Below are positions 29,436-38,645 of a DNA stretch of 64,000 nucleotides, in pieces. Under the pieces are notes generated by a model, which worked only from the letters and a program-made list of their open reading frames with translations, did no database searches and had not been told where the DNA came from. Location of the stretch: positions 62,001-126,000 of the forward strand of contig NZ_STGT01000001.1 of the NCBI RefSeq assembly GCF_004912145.1, read 5' to 3'. Both the position numbers and the translations under genes were made by a program. The DNA comes from Peteryoungia rhizophila (lineage in GTDB: Bacteria; Pseudomonadota; Alphaproteobacteria; Rhizobiales; Rhizobiaceae). Numbering within the stretch: the first letter of the stretch is position 1; each line of letters begins with the position of its first letter.

Positions 29436-30482
29436 ATGGCGGGGCGGTTCAGACAGCAGTTGAAAAGGGCGGTGATAAGCGCCGGGCTGGAGGCATCCTT
29501 CCTCCTGTCGCGGCTCGGGCTGGCCAGAGGCCTCAAGGGACGCGGCGTGATCTTCACGCTGCATCATGTTCGGCCGGACAAAACCGACGCTTTCCAGCCG
29601 AACCGGCATCTGGCCATCACACCCGAATATCTGGATGCGGCGATCCGGACGCTCGCCGCGCGCGGCTATCGTTTCCTGCGGCTGGAAGACGTGCCAGCCG
29701 CCCTGGCCGAGCCGGAGGGTGCGACCCCCTTCGCGGTCTTCACCCTCGATGACGGGTTCCGCAACAATCGCGACCATGCCTTGCCGGTCTTCGAACGCCA
29801 CGGGGTCCCCTTCACCATCTTCGTCTGCAAGGGACTTTCGGAACGCAGCCACAGCATGTGGTGGGAGACGCTGGCGACGCTCATTGCGGCCCGGAGCCGC
29901 GTGGCGCTCTGCCTGCCGGCCGGCAGGATCGACATGGATTGCGGCACGACACGCGCCAAGACAGAAGCGTTCGAGGCCGTGGCGCGCTGCCTGATGGCGG
30001 GGGACGAGGCCAAGGGCGTGGCACAGCTCGACGCGGCGGCGAATGCAGCCGGCATCAACCCGCATGCGCTGGTCTCCGAAGCCGTGATGGATCGCGACGA
30101 ACTGACGGCGCTCGCTCGCCATCCGCTAGTCTCCTACGGCGCCCATACGGTGAGCCATCGGGGCCTTGCCGACCTGAACAATGAGGAACTGCTGCACGAA
30201 TACAACGACAGCGCCGATTACGTGGCCCAGATCACCGGCAACCGGCCGGTGACCTTTGCCTATCCCTACGGCGATGCCCGCAGCGCCACGGTGCGCACGG
30301 CGGGTTATGCCGACTGGGCCGGCTTCAAGCTTTCGGTGACGACCCGACCGGGTACGTTGACACCGGCCTCAATGGAAACGCCGCAACTCCTGCCGCGGAT
30401 CTCCCTCAACGGGCTCTACCAGAAGCGTCGCTATGTGGAGGCGCTCGCCTCCGGCCTGCCGTCACGGCTCGCCGGCGGCTGA
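29436..30482 (+). CDS. Polysaccharide deacetylase (NodB-homology) family protein
   Basis: A 348-residue carbohydrate esterase family 4 protein. The metal-binding aspartate motif is in FTLDDGFRNN (TxDDG form) and the histidine pair in GAHTVSHRGLAD. The substrate pocket region YPYGDARS is also seen. There is no clear signal peptide, only a weakly hydrophobic N-terminus (VISAGLEASFLLSRLGLA). It may deacetylate a surface polysaccharide; the exact polymer is unknown. The ATG at 29436 has GCAGGG close upstream; a GTG at 29409 is the other option. Convergent with pdxH. Confidence 0.86.
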   Translation: MAGRFRQQLKRAVISAGLEASFLLSRLGLARGLKGRGVIFTLHHVRPDKTDAFQPNRHLAITPEYLDAAIRTLAARGYRFLRLEDVPAALAEPEGATPFAVFTLDDGFRNNRDHALPVFERHGVPFTIFVCKGLSERSHSMWWETLATLIAARSRVALCLPAGRIDMDCGTTRAKTEAFEAVARCLMAGDEAKGVAQLDAAANAAGINPHALVSEAVMDRDELTALARHPLVSYGAHTVSHRGLADLNNEELLHEYNDSADYVAQITGNRPVTFAYPYGDARSATVRTAGYADWAGFKLSVTTRPGTLTPASMETPQLLPRISLNGLYQKRRYVEALASGLPSRLAGG

Positions 30483-30495
30483 GCGCCCTCCCCTA

Positions 30496-31110
30496 TCAGG
30501 GATACATCCGGACTTTCGACCAGCCGTCCCCGTCGCGACGAAACTCGATGCGATCATGCAGGCGGAACTTGCGGTCGTGCCAGAATTCGATTGAACTCGG
30601 GATGATGCGGAAGCCGGACCAATGCGGCGGGCGCGGGACGTTGCCCAACGCGTATTTTGCCGTGTATTCGGCAACGGCCTTCTCCAACGCGAAACGGCCT
30701 TCCAGCGGGCGGGATTGTTTCGAAGCCCAGGCGCCGATCCGGCTGCCGAGCGGGCGTGACTGGTAGTATTCGTCGGCTTCCGCGTCGGAAACCACCTCGA
30801 CTTCCCCCCTCAGACGGAGCTGACGGCGCAGCGATTTCCAATGAAAACACATTGCCGCCTTTTTCTGGCCGAGAATTTCCTGTCCCTTCTGGCTCTCGAA
30901 ATTCGTGTAGAACACAAAGCCTCTGACATCGAACCCCTTGAGAAGCACCATACGCACATTCGGTAGACCATCCGCATCCACGGTGGCGAGAGCCACCGCA
31001 TTGGGATCGTTGATCTCCGAGTCTTCTGCGTCCTTCAGCCATGTCGCGAAGAGGGCGAAGGGCTCGCTCTCTTCCGTGAAGTCACCAGTTGTTAACCCGA
31101 TATCTGACAT
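30496..31110 (-). CDS. pdxH: Pyridoxamine 5'-phosphate oxidase
   Basis: Oxidises pyridoxamine/pyridoxine 5'-phosphate to pyridoxal 5'-phosphate with FMN, the last step of vitamin B6 synthesis. 204 residues. Conserved parts are [33 protein letters not shown] and the C-terminal [16 protein letters not shown]. The ATG at 31110 gives the usual length; the reading upstream to 31209 overlaps the lipoprotein region on the other strand and is not needed. PLP feeds several enzymes in this window (ThrC and the Cys/Met lyase). Confidence 0.96.
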   Translation of the reverse strand: MSDIGLTTGDFTEESEPFALFATWLKDAEDSEINDPNAVALATVDADGLPNVRMVLLKGFDVRGFVFYTNFESQKGQEILGQKKAAMCFHWKSLRRQLRLRGEVEVVSDAEADEYYQSRPLGSRIGAWASKQSRPLEGRFALEKAVAEYTAKYALGNVPRPPHWSGFRIIPSSIEFWHDRKFRLHDRIEFRRDGDGWSKVRMYP

Positions 31111-31220
31111 ATTGTGTAAAATGCTCCCGATATGCATATTGGCCGCCGATGACGAAGCACTGGATCGTAGGCCCCTTGGAAGACATAGCAAAGTCGGTCG
31201 AGCGTACAAAGGGTTGGTGC

Positions 31221-31631
31221 ATGCGTAGAAGCTCGATCTTGCTGGTCATCACTGCGACACTTCCGCTCAGCGGCTGCTTCGGCGGCAGCATGGACTTGTT
31301 CGGCTCCGACAGCGTCGACAGTTCGATCTCCACGGCGACCGTGACCAAGACCGGTAATCCGACCAGCCACTCCGACGAACTGACGGTGCAGAGTGCAGTG
31401 TCGTCCGCCGATCTTTCCAAGACGGAAGGCAAGCCGCTTCCCTGGGCCAATGCGACGACCGGCAGCGCCGGCGTGGTGACGGCGATCCAGGAAGAGAAGG
31501 GCAATGGTGTGATCTGCCGAAACTTCTCGACCACCCGCCATTCCTACGAAGGCATCGCCTATTTCTCGGGCAAGACCTGCACGGCGGGAACCGGGAACTG
31601 GCAGTTGATGAATTTCGACCGCCAATCGTAA
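31221..31631 (+). CDS. Outer-membrane lipoprotein, surface-antigen (RT0821/Lpp0805) type
   Basis: A 136-residue lipoprotein. The signal peptide ([19 protein letters not shown]) ends in the lipobox LSGC with the lipidated cysteine at residue 19. The mature part has the repeated layout of the 16/17 kDa surface-antigen group: [16 protein letters not shown], then [20 protein letters not shown] and a final [10 protein letters not shown]. It shares a divergent region of about 110 bases with pdxH. GGG lies upstream of the ATG. Function is unknown. Confidence 0.75.
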   Translation: MRRSSILLVITATLPLSGCFGGSMDLFGSDSVDSSISTATVTKTGNPTSHSDELTVQSAVSSADLSKTEGKPLPWANATTGSAGVVTAIQEEKGNGVICRNFSTTRHSYEGIAYFSGKTCTAGTGNWQLMNFDRQS

Positions 31632-31855
31632 ACGCCGGGTCTATTTCGGTCGCATTCGAAATAATTGCTTAAGCTAACCGGAAGAAATAGGCCGCCGCCG
31701 CCATGCGCTGTGTAACGTTCAATTAGCAGTTCCCGTGCAACGCTTTCCGAGATTGTAGATCCCGCACCCGCATGAACGCGGCGGGACGGCATAAGAGTTT
31801 CGCGGACGGGGCGCCATGAGCGGGTCCTGCTGCATGAGGTGTGTTGGTGTCCTCG

Positions 31856-33160
31856 ATGCGTGATTTCTATTCGATACTCGGCGTAAAGCGCGATGCTGGC
31901 GCAGACGAAATCAAGTCGGCCTGGCGCACGAAGGCGAAATCCGTGCATCCGGACCAGAACCGAGACGACCCGCACGCGCACAACCGCTTTGCGGAAATCG
32001 GCCGTGCCTATGAAGTGCTGAAGGACCCGGCCAAGCGAAGCCGGTATGACCAACAACGCATGAAGGTCGAAGCCTTGGAACGCGAACAGACAATCATGCA
32101 GCAGCGCAATGCGGCCCGGGAGGCCGCTGAAAAGGCCAAGCAGGCAAAGGCCAATGCCGAGCGCGTGCTGGAAGAATTGGCGCGCGCCGAGGCGGAGAAG
32201 GCCAAGGCGGATGCGGCCCAGGCGGCCAAGATGAAGGCGGCCCAGCAACAGGCCGCGGACGCAAAAGCCAAGGCTCAGCCACAGGCCAATGCCGGTGTGA
32301 AGGACGAGGCGTCAGAGGCAGCTGCGGCTGGCGCGGCGGCGAACGGTACAGACAGAGCGTCAGCCCCGGGTTCGGCCGGCGGCGCAACAGGGCGCTCGAC
32401 TGCGGGCACGGCCGCAGGTCCAACGGCATCCGTGGGTGGCACGGCATCCGGCCCGGAGGAAGCTGCATCGCGAATCTTCGGCGACAGCCCGGAAGCTGCG
32501 GCGGCGGCAGAGAACCTTCGACGCGAGCAGGAAGCAGCGGAGCTTGCAGAAGGCATGCCGCTGAAGCCGGCCGCTTCTCCCCTGCTCGCCCCGATCGAAC
32601 TGCTGAGCTCACTGGTACGCCGGCTGCGCGGCGCGCCACCTGCCCTGCCGGAGAAGGCACCCGATATATATGCCGAAGTCGTGGTCACGATCGCGGACCT
32701 CCTCGAACAGAAATCCGTGTCGCTCATGCTGAACGACGGGCGCGAGGTTCGCGTACCGCTCGAAGGCGTGACGGAAGGCCACGTCGTGCGCCTGAAGAAC
32801 CAGGGGCTGAAGTTCCAGGGGCTGCAGCGCGGCGATGTTGCGGTGACCATTAAGGTCCTCCGCGCCGAACGGTTCATCGTCGACCAGTTCGACATCCGAA
32901 CCGTTCTGCCGATCACGCTGGAAAATGCCGTCCTCGGCTGCGAGACGCAGGTCGAAGGACCTGATGGCACGATGGTACCCGTCACCGTTCCCGCCTGGTC
33001 CAACTCCGATCAGATGATCCGGATCGAAGATCTGGGTCTGCCCAACGGCGATGGCACCCGCGGCGCCCTCGTCGTGGAATTGCGGGTCATGCTGTGGGAA
33101 AAGCCGGACGAGAAGGTGACCGACCTCATGCGCCTGATGCGCGAGGGGCTCTACATCTGA
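31856..33160 (+). CDS. DnaJ-domain co-chaperone with DnaJ_C region, CbpA-like
   Basis: A 434-residue J-protein. The J domain (residues 1-68) has the Hsp70-stimulating HPD motif (VHPDQNR) and a typical helix IV. No glycine/phenylalanine region or zinc finger follows. Instead, residues about 70-145 form a long alanine/lysine/glutamate-rich coiled coil, then an alanine/glycine/threonine-rich low-complexity stretch (about 145-240). The C-terminal part (about 265-425) is a DnaJ_C substrate-binding region (GREVRVPLEGVTEGHVVRLK, PITLENAVLGCETQVEGPDG). It is CbpA-like but has an unusually long middle. It probably works with DnaK. Short 5' start options exist; ATG 31856 begins the J domain. Confidence 0.86.
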   Translation: MRDFYSILGVKRDAGADEIKSAWRTKAKSVHPDQNRDDPHAHNRFAEIGRAYEVLKDPAKRSRYDQQRMKVEALEREQTIMQQRNAAREAAEKAKQAKANAERVLEELARAEAEKAKADAAQAAKMKAAQQQAADAKAKAQPQANAGVKDEASEAAAAGAAANGTDRASAPGSAGGATGRSTAGTAAGPTASVGGTASGPEEAASRIFGDSPEAAAAAENLRREQEAAELAEGMPLKPAASPLLAPIELLSSLVRRLRGAPPALPEKAPDIYAEVVVTIADLLEQKSVSLMLNDGREVRVPLEGVTEGHVVRLKNQGLKFQGLQRGDVAVTIKVLRAERFIVDQFDIRTVLPITLENAVLGCETQVEGPDGTMVPVTVPAWSNSDQMIRIEDLGLPNGDGTRGALVVELRVMLWEKPDEKVTDLMRLMREGLYI

Positions 33161-33361
33161 GGCCTCGCGCCGTAGAGACCCGACCCGAGCGCGTCGTCGG
33201 CCGGTGTCTCGGCACCTGCAGACAAGGACAGTACGCGCGGCACTGACGAGCAAGGATCGCGGGGCCTGCGGCGGCACTTTAACCTGACATATGAAGGATT
33301 TCAGGCACCGGCATGATTTGTCGGGGCACGGATGCATCGATGTCGGACTGCAATCTTGAAC

Positions 33362-33391
33362 GGTGGAACAGCCTATGCCATAGGCTCCACC
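33362..33391 (+). other. Hairpin in the fabI 5' leader
   Basis: A 12-bp imperfect stem (outer GGTGG/CCACC, inner AGCCTAT/ATAGGCT) with a three-base AAC bulge and GCC loop, ending 25 bases before the fabI start codon. It would be in the mRNA leader; the inner part is also a palindrome that a dimeric regulator could bind. Confidence 0.55.
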
Positions 33392-33416
33392 AACGAAAGT
33401 CTCAAAGGGTCCCGAT

Positions 33417-34235
33417 ATGGTTCAAGGTTCCGGCCTCATGGCAGGCAAGCGCGGCGTCATCATGGGTGTCGCCAACAATCGCTCCATCGCCTGGGGCATC
33501 GCGAAAGCCTGTCGCGACCAGGGTGCCGAGATCGCACTGACCTGGCAGGGGGATGCGCTGAAGAAGCGCGTCGAGCCGCTCGCCAAGGAACTCGACGCTT
33601 TCCTCGCCGGCGATTGCGACGTGACCAATCTGGACAGCATCGACGCCGTCTTCAACAATCTCGAAGCCCATTGGGGAAAGATAGATTTCGTCGTTCATGC
33701 CATCGCCTTCTCCGACAAGGATGAGTTGACGGGCCGCTACATCGAGACCAGCCGCGACAACTTCGCCCGGACGATGGACATCTCCGTCTATTCGTTCACG
33801 GCCGTCGCCGCCCGCGCCGAAAAGATCATGAACGATGGCGGCTCGCTTCTGACGCTCACCTATTACGGCGCCGAAAAGGTCATGCCGCATTACAACGTCA
33901 TGGGTGTGGCCAAGGCCGCACTCGAGGCTTCGGTTCGCTACCTCGCCGTCGACATGGGCGGGCGTGGCATTCGCGTCAACGCGATTTCGGCCGGCCCGAT
34001 CAAGACGCTCGCCGCCTCCGGCATCGGCGATTTCCGCTATATCCTGAAGTGGAATGAGTATCACTCGCCGCTGAAGCGTAACGTCACCACGGACGAGGTG
34101 GGCCAGTCGGGCATGTATCTCCTGTCGGACCTCTCCACCGGCGTGTCGGGCGAAGTGCACCACGTCGATTGCGGCTATCACACGGTCGGAATGAAGTCGG
34201 TGGATGCGCCCGACATCGTACTCGGCAAGGACTGA
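33417..34235 (+). CDS. fabI: Enoyl-[acyl-carrier-protein] reductase (NADH)
   Basis: Last reductive step of each fatty-acid elongation cycle; target of triclosan. A 272-residue SDR enzyme. The cofactor loop is GVANNRSIAWGIAKA, and the catalytic Tyr-x6-Lys is Y159 and K166 in MPHYNVMGVAKAALE. The C-terminus is normal. GGG lies just upstream of the ATG at 33417; a second in-frame ATG at 33438 is less likely. Followed 16 bases later by the histidine phosphatase gene. Confidence 0.97.
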   Translation: MVQGSGLMAGKRGVIMGVANNRSIAWGIAKACRDQGAEIALTWQGDALKKRVEPLAKELDAFLAGDCDVTNLDSIDAVFNNLEAHWGKIDFVVHAIAFSDKDELTGRYIETSRDNFARTMDISVYSFTAVAARAEKIMNDGGSLLTLTYYGAEKVMPHYNVMGVAKAALEASVRYLAVDMGGRGIRVNAISAGPIKTLAASGIGDFRYILKWNEYHSPLKRNVTTDEVGQSGMYLLSDLSTGVSGEVHHVDCGYHTVGMKSVDAPDIVLGKD

Positions 34236-34251
34236 CATCGGAGACTGCGCC

Positions 34252-34842
34252 GTGCTCATCTACATGATCCGTCACGGCCAGACCGACTGGAACGCCGAAG
34301 GCCGGATGCAGGGGCAGAAGGATATCGGCCTCAACGACATCGGCCGCCAACAGGCCACCGAAAACGGGCGCAAGCTCGCCAAGATCCTCGGCGCCCGCGC
34401 CGGGGATTTCGATTTTGTGAGCTCGCCGCTCGGGCGCACGCGTGACACGATGGAGCGCGTGCGAGCCGCCATGGGCCTGCAGCCGCAAGCCTATCGCCTC
34501 GATGACAGGCTGAAGGAAGTCTCGTTCGGGGATTGGGAGGGCTCGACATTACCAGAACTCGCCCAGATTTCCCCGGAGCGGGTCGCGGAACGTGCTCGGC
34601 AGAAATGGGGCTTCATCCCCCCGGGCGAAGACGCAGAAAGCTATGAAATCCTGTCCTGGCGGATCGGCGCCTGGCTGCAATCGGTCGAGGGTCCGACCGT
34701 CTGCGTCAGCCATGGCGGGGTTATCAGAACATGCTTCCGCATCATCGGCGACGTGAATGAAGACGAGGCCTGCGAGATGAACATACCGCAGGACCGTATC
34801 CTGAAAATCGACAGGGATCAGAAGCAGATCAGCTGGCTCTGA
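34252..34842 (+). CDS. Histidine phosphatase (phosphoglycerate mutase-like) family protein
   Basis: A 196-residue member of the branch-1 histidine phosphatases. The catalytic histidine is in MIRHGQTDWNAEGRMQGQ at the N-terminus, the second in CVSHGGVIRTCFRI. The SPLGRTRDTMERV segment fits a cofactor-independent phosphatase of the GpmB/CobC type and not true phosphoglycerate mutase. The start is a GTG at 34252 with GGAGA seven bases upstream. It probably shares a transcript with fabI. The substrate is unknown. Confidence 0.9.
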   Translation: MLIYMIRHGQTDWNAEGRMQGQKDIGLNDIGRQQATENGRKLAKILGARAGDFDFVSSPLGRTRDTMERVRAAMGLQPQAYRLDDRLKEVSFGDWEGSTLPELAQISPERVAERARQKWGFIPPGEDAESYEILSWRIGAWLQSVEGPTVCVSHGGVIRTCFRIIGDVNEDEACEMNIPQDRILKIDRDQKQISWL

Positions 34843-34868
34843 ACCCGCCCCGCCAGCGGTGCTTCGCG

Positions 34869-35129
34869 TTACGGCAGGACTTCCAGATCGTCGACAACGC
34901 GCTTGCCGTCCACTTCCGTATAGAAGACGATGACCTTCTGGCCAGGCTCGAGACCCTCGAAGTTGAATTCGGCTGGCACCGCATAAGTCTTGCCGTCATC
35001 GAGCACCAGGCTCATGCCATCGATGTTCACATCCTGAATGGTCGCCTCGACATCGGCGCTGCCGGCGAGGACCGTGACCGGCGACAGGAAGCTTGCCGTT
35101 GCAAGAAGCAGGGATATCACGACACGCAT
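34869..35129 (-). CDS. DUF1344 exported small protein
   Basis: An 86-residue protein with an N-terminal signal peptide (MRVVISLLLATASFLSPVTVLA) and a compact beta domain of the DUF1344 family: ADVEATIQDVNIDGMSLVLD, then KTYAVPAEFNFEGLEPGQKV. Such proteins are common in rhizobia. A function is not known. AAGGTGG lies upstream of the ATG at 35129. It converges with the histidine phosphatase gene and is divergent from the large GGDEF/EAL gene. Confidence 0.82.
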   Translation of the reverse strand: MRVVISLLLATASFLSPVTVLAGSADVEATIQDVNIDGMSLVLDDGKTYAVPAEFNFEGLEPGQKVIVFYTEVDGKRVVDDLEVLP

Positions 35130-35417
35130 CTGAACCACCTTCGACCAAATCACTGCTGAAAACCTTTTCAAACTAGCCTCCCGAATGTGGCGGAATTCGC
35201 CCGTCATGATGACAATTCAATGGGAATGTGGACCCGAACGGCGGCCGGGATCAAGCCGCCTGAAGAGGTTATCCTTGACCCATTTCGGTTGCATCTACTG
35301 GCCGAGGCTCACCTGGCTCAAAGCACAGGCGAGACGAAATACGTGCTTTACCCGAAATCCTAAATTAACCGGCAGCGCATAGACTTAGCCGAGTTGGTGA
35401 TCAGGGGATACTTACAC

Positions 35418-38400
35418 TTGCGCGACTTGACGAGGAACCCGCGTGCCGAGAGCAGATGGGGCAACGGCATGCTCTGGCTTATCGGAGGCGCCTTGCTCAG
35501 TGTCGTGATCGTTTCCACGGGGCTGATGATCGACAGGCAGACGGCGCTTGCCGAGCGCGGTCGCATCGAACACGCGGTGCTCGACCGCCTGCGGCACGTC
35601 AAGTCCGAGATCGAGACGCAGATCCTGCGTGATACAAATCTGGCACTGTCCATTGCCGACGATATCGCCGACGACAGCATGATTTCGCCGCCCGAAGTCA
35701 ACCGGATGATCGCGCGCACGCTGACGGACAATTCACATATCCAGTCCATCCGCTTCGAACCACTGAGCGACCCCGGTCGCATGGCCTTCACGCCGGCGAT
35801 CAGACAGACCGAGCGGACGTTCGTGATCGATATTCCCGTCCCGCCTCTGCCTTGGCAGGCCCAACAGGGCTGGATTTCCCTGATCGTCGCGATCGACGGC
35901 AACCGCTTCTTCGACGATCATAACCTTCTGTCGGACGACGAACTGCCGGAGCATGAAGAACACGACCATACGAAGATCGCGGTGACGCTGCCTTCGGTCA
36001 CCGGTGGAGACCTCGTCTTCGGCGATTCCTCGATCTTCAACGAAATGCCGGTCGCGATCGCAGTCACCGAAGGAGGCCTCGACTTCCAGATCTTCGGTGT
36101 TCCCGCCGACGGCTGGGATGCGGCGATGAACCGGATGCTGCCGAGCCGCCTGCTGGTGCTGGCGGGTGTCGTCGCGATGATGATCTCGGTGCTGCTTGCC
36201 GTCTTTCTGCTCAGCGAACGCAATCTGAACATCGCCCGCCTCCGGGCCCGTGAACAGCGCCTGCTCGAACTTTCGGAACGCTTCCAACTGGCGCTCGAAA
36301 CCTCCAATACCGGCATCTGGGAAATCGACCCCGTCACCCACGCGCTGATCTGGGACAACCGCAGTGCCGGCCTGCACGGCCTGCCCGAAAGCCTTGCCGA
36401 CGACGAGGACAGGCTCGCAGACTGGTTCGCCTCGCTCCATGCCGAGGATATCGGCAAGGGCGAGCAGCTTTACTTCGACTGCGTCGTCGCCGCCACGGCC
36501 GATCGATGGGACATCAGCTACCGGGTCCCACTCTCCGATCAGAGCTTCCGCTACCTGCGTTCCGTCGGCGCCCGCACGATCGACGGCAGCATCACCGGGA
36601 TCGTCTGCGACGTTACCACCGATACGCTGGTCACACAGTCGCTCAGCCGGGCAAAGGAAAACAGCGACATCAAAAATGCGGAGCTCGAACTCGCACTCGA
36701 GGAACTGTCTAGCCGCGAGCACCAGCTGGCCGAGGCCTCGCAGCGGCTGGATCTCGCGCTCGGTTCCTATAATTGCGGCACCTGGGAAGGCGATCCCGTG
36801 ACCAAGACCGCCATCTGGGATGAGCGCATGCACCAGCTCTATGGCGTGCCCTTCACCGACAATGCAGTCACCGAACATGTCTGGCTTTCCCGGCTTCATC
36901 CCGACGAGCGCGGCGAGATCCAGCTGGCCACAAAGCGGGCCGCGACGCTCGACCAGATCATCAACACGACCCAGCGGGTGGTGCTGCAGAACGGCGAGAT
37001 GCGCTACATTCGCTCCGTCGGACAGCCGCATGTCGGTCGCGACGGCAAGAAGAAGCTCATCGGCATCGCCTTCGACGTGACCGCCGACGCTCTGCTCGCG
37101 GAGCAGCTGCGCAGCGCCAAGGCGGAAGCCGACATGCGCAATATCGAGCTGGAGCTTGCCAAGAACCGGATCGAATTCAACGCCCTGCACGATCCCCTCA
37201 CCTCGCTCGCCAACCGGCGCAAGCTCGATCTCGAGCTCGACATGCTGGGGCGCAGCGGCGATCGGCAGGCCACCAGGTTCGCGATCCTTCATCTCGATCT
37301 CGACCGATTCAAGGAAATCAACGACACGCTCGGCCACGCGGCCGGTGACGCGATGCTGGTGCACGCTTCGCGCATCCTGATGAAACATGTGCCGCGGGGC
37401 GATCTCGTCGCCCGTATCGGCGGTGACGAATTCGTCGTTCTGGCCCGCCGCCAGACCACCATGGAAGAATTGGCAACCCTTGCCAGCAAGATCATCGAGG
37501 AGATGCGCCAGCCTCTCGACTTCGAAGGCTTCGACTGTCGCTGCGGCGTGTCGATCGGCATCGCGCAGGCGCAAGGGCCAGCACCCGATGCGCGCAAGAT
37601 CCTGATCAATGCCGATATCGCGCTTTACCAGGCCAAGGAGAAGGGTCGGAACTGCTATGAGTTCTTCACGCCCGACCTGCAGGCCAATATCGTCGCCAAG
37701 AAGCGCATGGCCGATGACATTCTCGCCGGCTTCGACAGGGACGAGTTCGTCGTGTTCTATCAGCCGCAATTCGAGGCATCCAGCATGCAGCTCTGCGGCG
37801 CCGAAGCGCTGATCCGCTGGCGCCATCCGGATCGCGGCATCCTTGCCTCCGGTAACTTCCTCAAGGTTGCCGAAGACCTGAACGTCATGGCCCGCATCGA
37901 CGAGCTGGTGCTGCAGACTGCGTTGAAGGACCAGATGCGCTGGACGGCGCTCGGCATGCAGGTGCCGCGCATCTCCGTGAACGTCTCGTCGAAGCGACTG
38001 CATGACGGCAACCTCATCGACCAGTTGAAGGGCTTGGCGATCAGCCCCGGCTCGATCTGTTTCGAACTGGTGGAATCGATCTTCCTCGACGAGAGCGACA
38101 CGCTCGCCTCGGACAATATCGAGAAAATCAAATCGCTCGGTATCGACATCGAAATCGACGATTTCGGCACCGGGCATACATCCATCGTCAGCCTGTTGAA
38201 GCTGAAACCGAAACGGCTCAAGATCGACCGCCAGCTGGTGTTGCCTGTCACGGTGCAGCCGCAGGAACGCAGCCTGGTGCGCAATATCGTCGAGATCGCC
38301 CGCTCTCTTGGAATCGAGACGGTGGCGGAAGGCGTGGAAACGCACGAACATGCCGGTATTCTGCGTCAGCTCGGCTGCGACTATCTGCAAGGCTATGCCT

Positions 38401-38471
38401 TCGCCAAGCCGCTTTCCTTCGACGATTTCACCCGCTTCGTCGATCACCTACCCCAGCGCAAGGCCTCGTGA
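35418..38471 (+). CDS. Membrane dual-PAS GGDEF-EAL cyclic-di-GMP protein
   Basis: A protein of about 1017 residues. An N-terminal membrane helix (about 20-40) and a second one (about 250-275) flank a periplasmic sensor of about 200 residues, which I do not recognise. Two PAS/PAC repeats follow (about 285-415 and 435-565), then GGDEF (RIGGDEF near residue 667) and EAL (EALIRW near 795, DDFGTGHTSI later). Both catalytic signatures are intact. The two PAS units are similar to each other (SYNCGTWEGDPVTKTAIWDE versus SNTGIWEIDPVTHALIWDN) and look like an internal duplication. The TTG at 35418 has AGGGG about ten bases upstream; TTG 35394, GTG 35397 and ATG 35469 are alternatives. Confidence 0.88.
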   Translation: MRDLTRNPRAESRWGNGMLWLIGGALLSVVIVSTGLMIDRQTALAERGRIEHAVLDRLRHVKSEIETQILRDTNLALSIADDIADDSMISPPEVNRMIARTLTDNSHIQSIRFEPLSDPGRMAFTPAIRQTERTFVIDIPVPPLPWQAQQGWISLIVAIDGNRFFDDHNLLSDDELPEHEEHDHTKIAVTLPSVTGGDLVFGDSSIFNEMPVAIAVTEGGLDFQIFGVPADGWDAAMNRMLPSRLLVLAGVVAMMISVLLAVFLLSERNLNIARLRAREQRLLELSERFQLALETSNTGIWEIDPVTHALIWDNRSAGLHGLPESLADDEDRLADWFASLHAEDIGKGEQLYFDCVVAATADRWDISYRVPLSDQSFRYLRSVGARTIDGSITGIVCDVTTDTLVTQSLSRAKENSDIKNAELELALEELSSREHQLAEASQRLDLALGSYNCGTWEGDPVTKTAIWDERMHQLYGVPFTDNAVTEHVWLSRLHPDERGEIQLATKRAATLDQIINTTQRVVLQNGEMRYIRSVGQPHVGRDGKKKLIGIAFDVTADALLAEQLRSAKAEADMRNIELELAKNRIEFNALHDPLTSLANRRKLDLELDMLGRSGDRQATRFAILHLDLDRFKEINDTLGHAAGDAMLVHASRILMKHVPRGDLVARIGGDEFVVLARRQTTMEELATLASKIIEEMRQPLDFEGFDCRCGVSIGIAQAQGPAPDARKILINADIALYQAKEKGRNCYEFFTPDLQANIVAKKRMADDILAGFDRDEFVVFYQPQFEASSMQLCGAEALIRWRHPDRGILASGNFLKVAEDLNVMARIDELVLQTALKDQMRWTALGMQVPRISVNVSSKRLHDGNLIDQLKGLAISPGSICFELVESIFLDESDTLASDNIEKIKSLGIDIEIDDFGTGHTSIVSLLKLKPKRLKIDRQLVLPVTVQPQERSLVRNIVEIARSLGIETVAEGVETHEHAGILRQLGCDYLQGYAFAKPLSFDDFTRFVDHLPQRKAS

Positions 38472-38645
38472 GCGGCAGGTCAACGGATCATCGCAGGTCC
38501 GGAGACACTGTGTTGTCGCAAAACAGCGGCACGGGACGCAAAAGCGCTTCACAGAAATTGCGGATTTGCTCTATGAGTGACCCCATCCAAGGCAGGGCCA
38601 GACGGGAGACGTTCCGGATGGCGAGAATGGAATGGTAACTCAGGA

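Noticed and set aside
35733-38447. A 904-residue open frame on the minus strand opposite the large GGDEF/EAL gene
   Set aside because: It is a mirror of a high-GC real gene; the product has no family features and is full of histidine/arginine runs. The plus-strand frame has clear PAS, GGDEF and EAL motifs.
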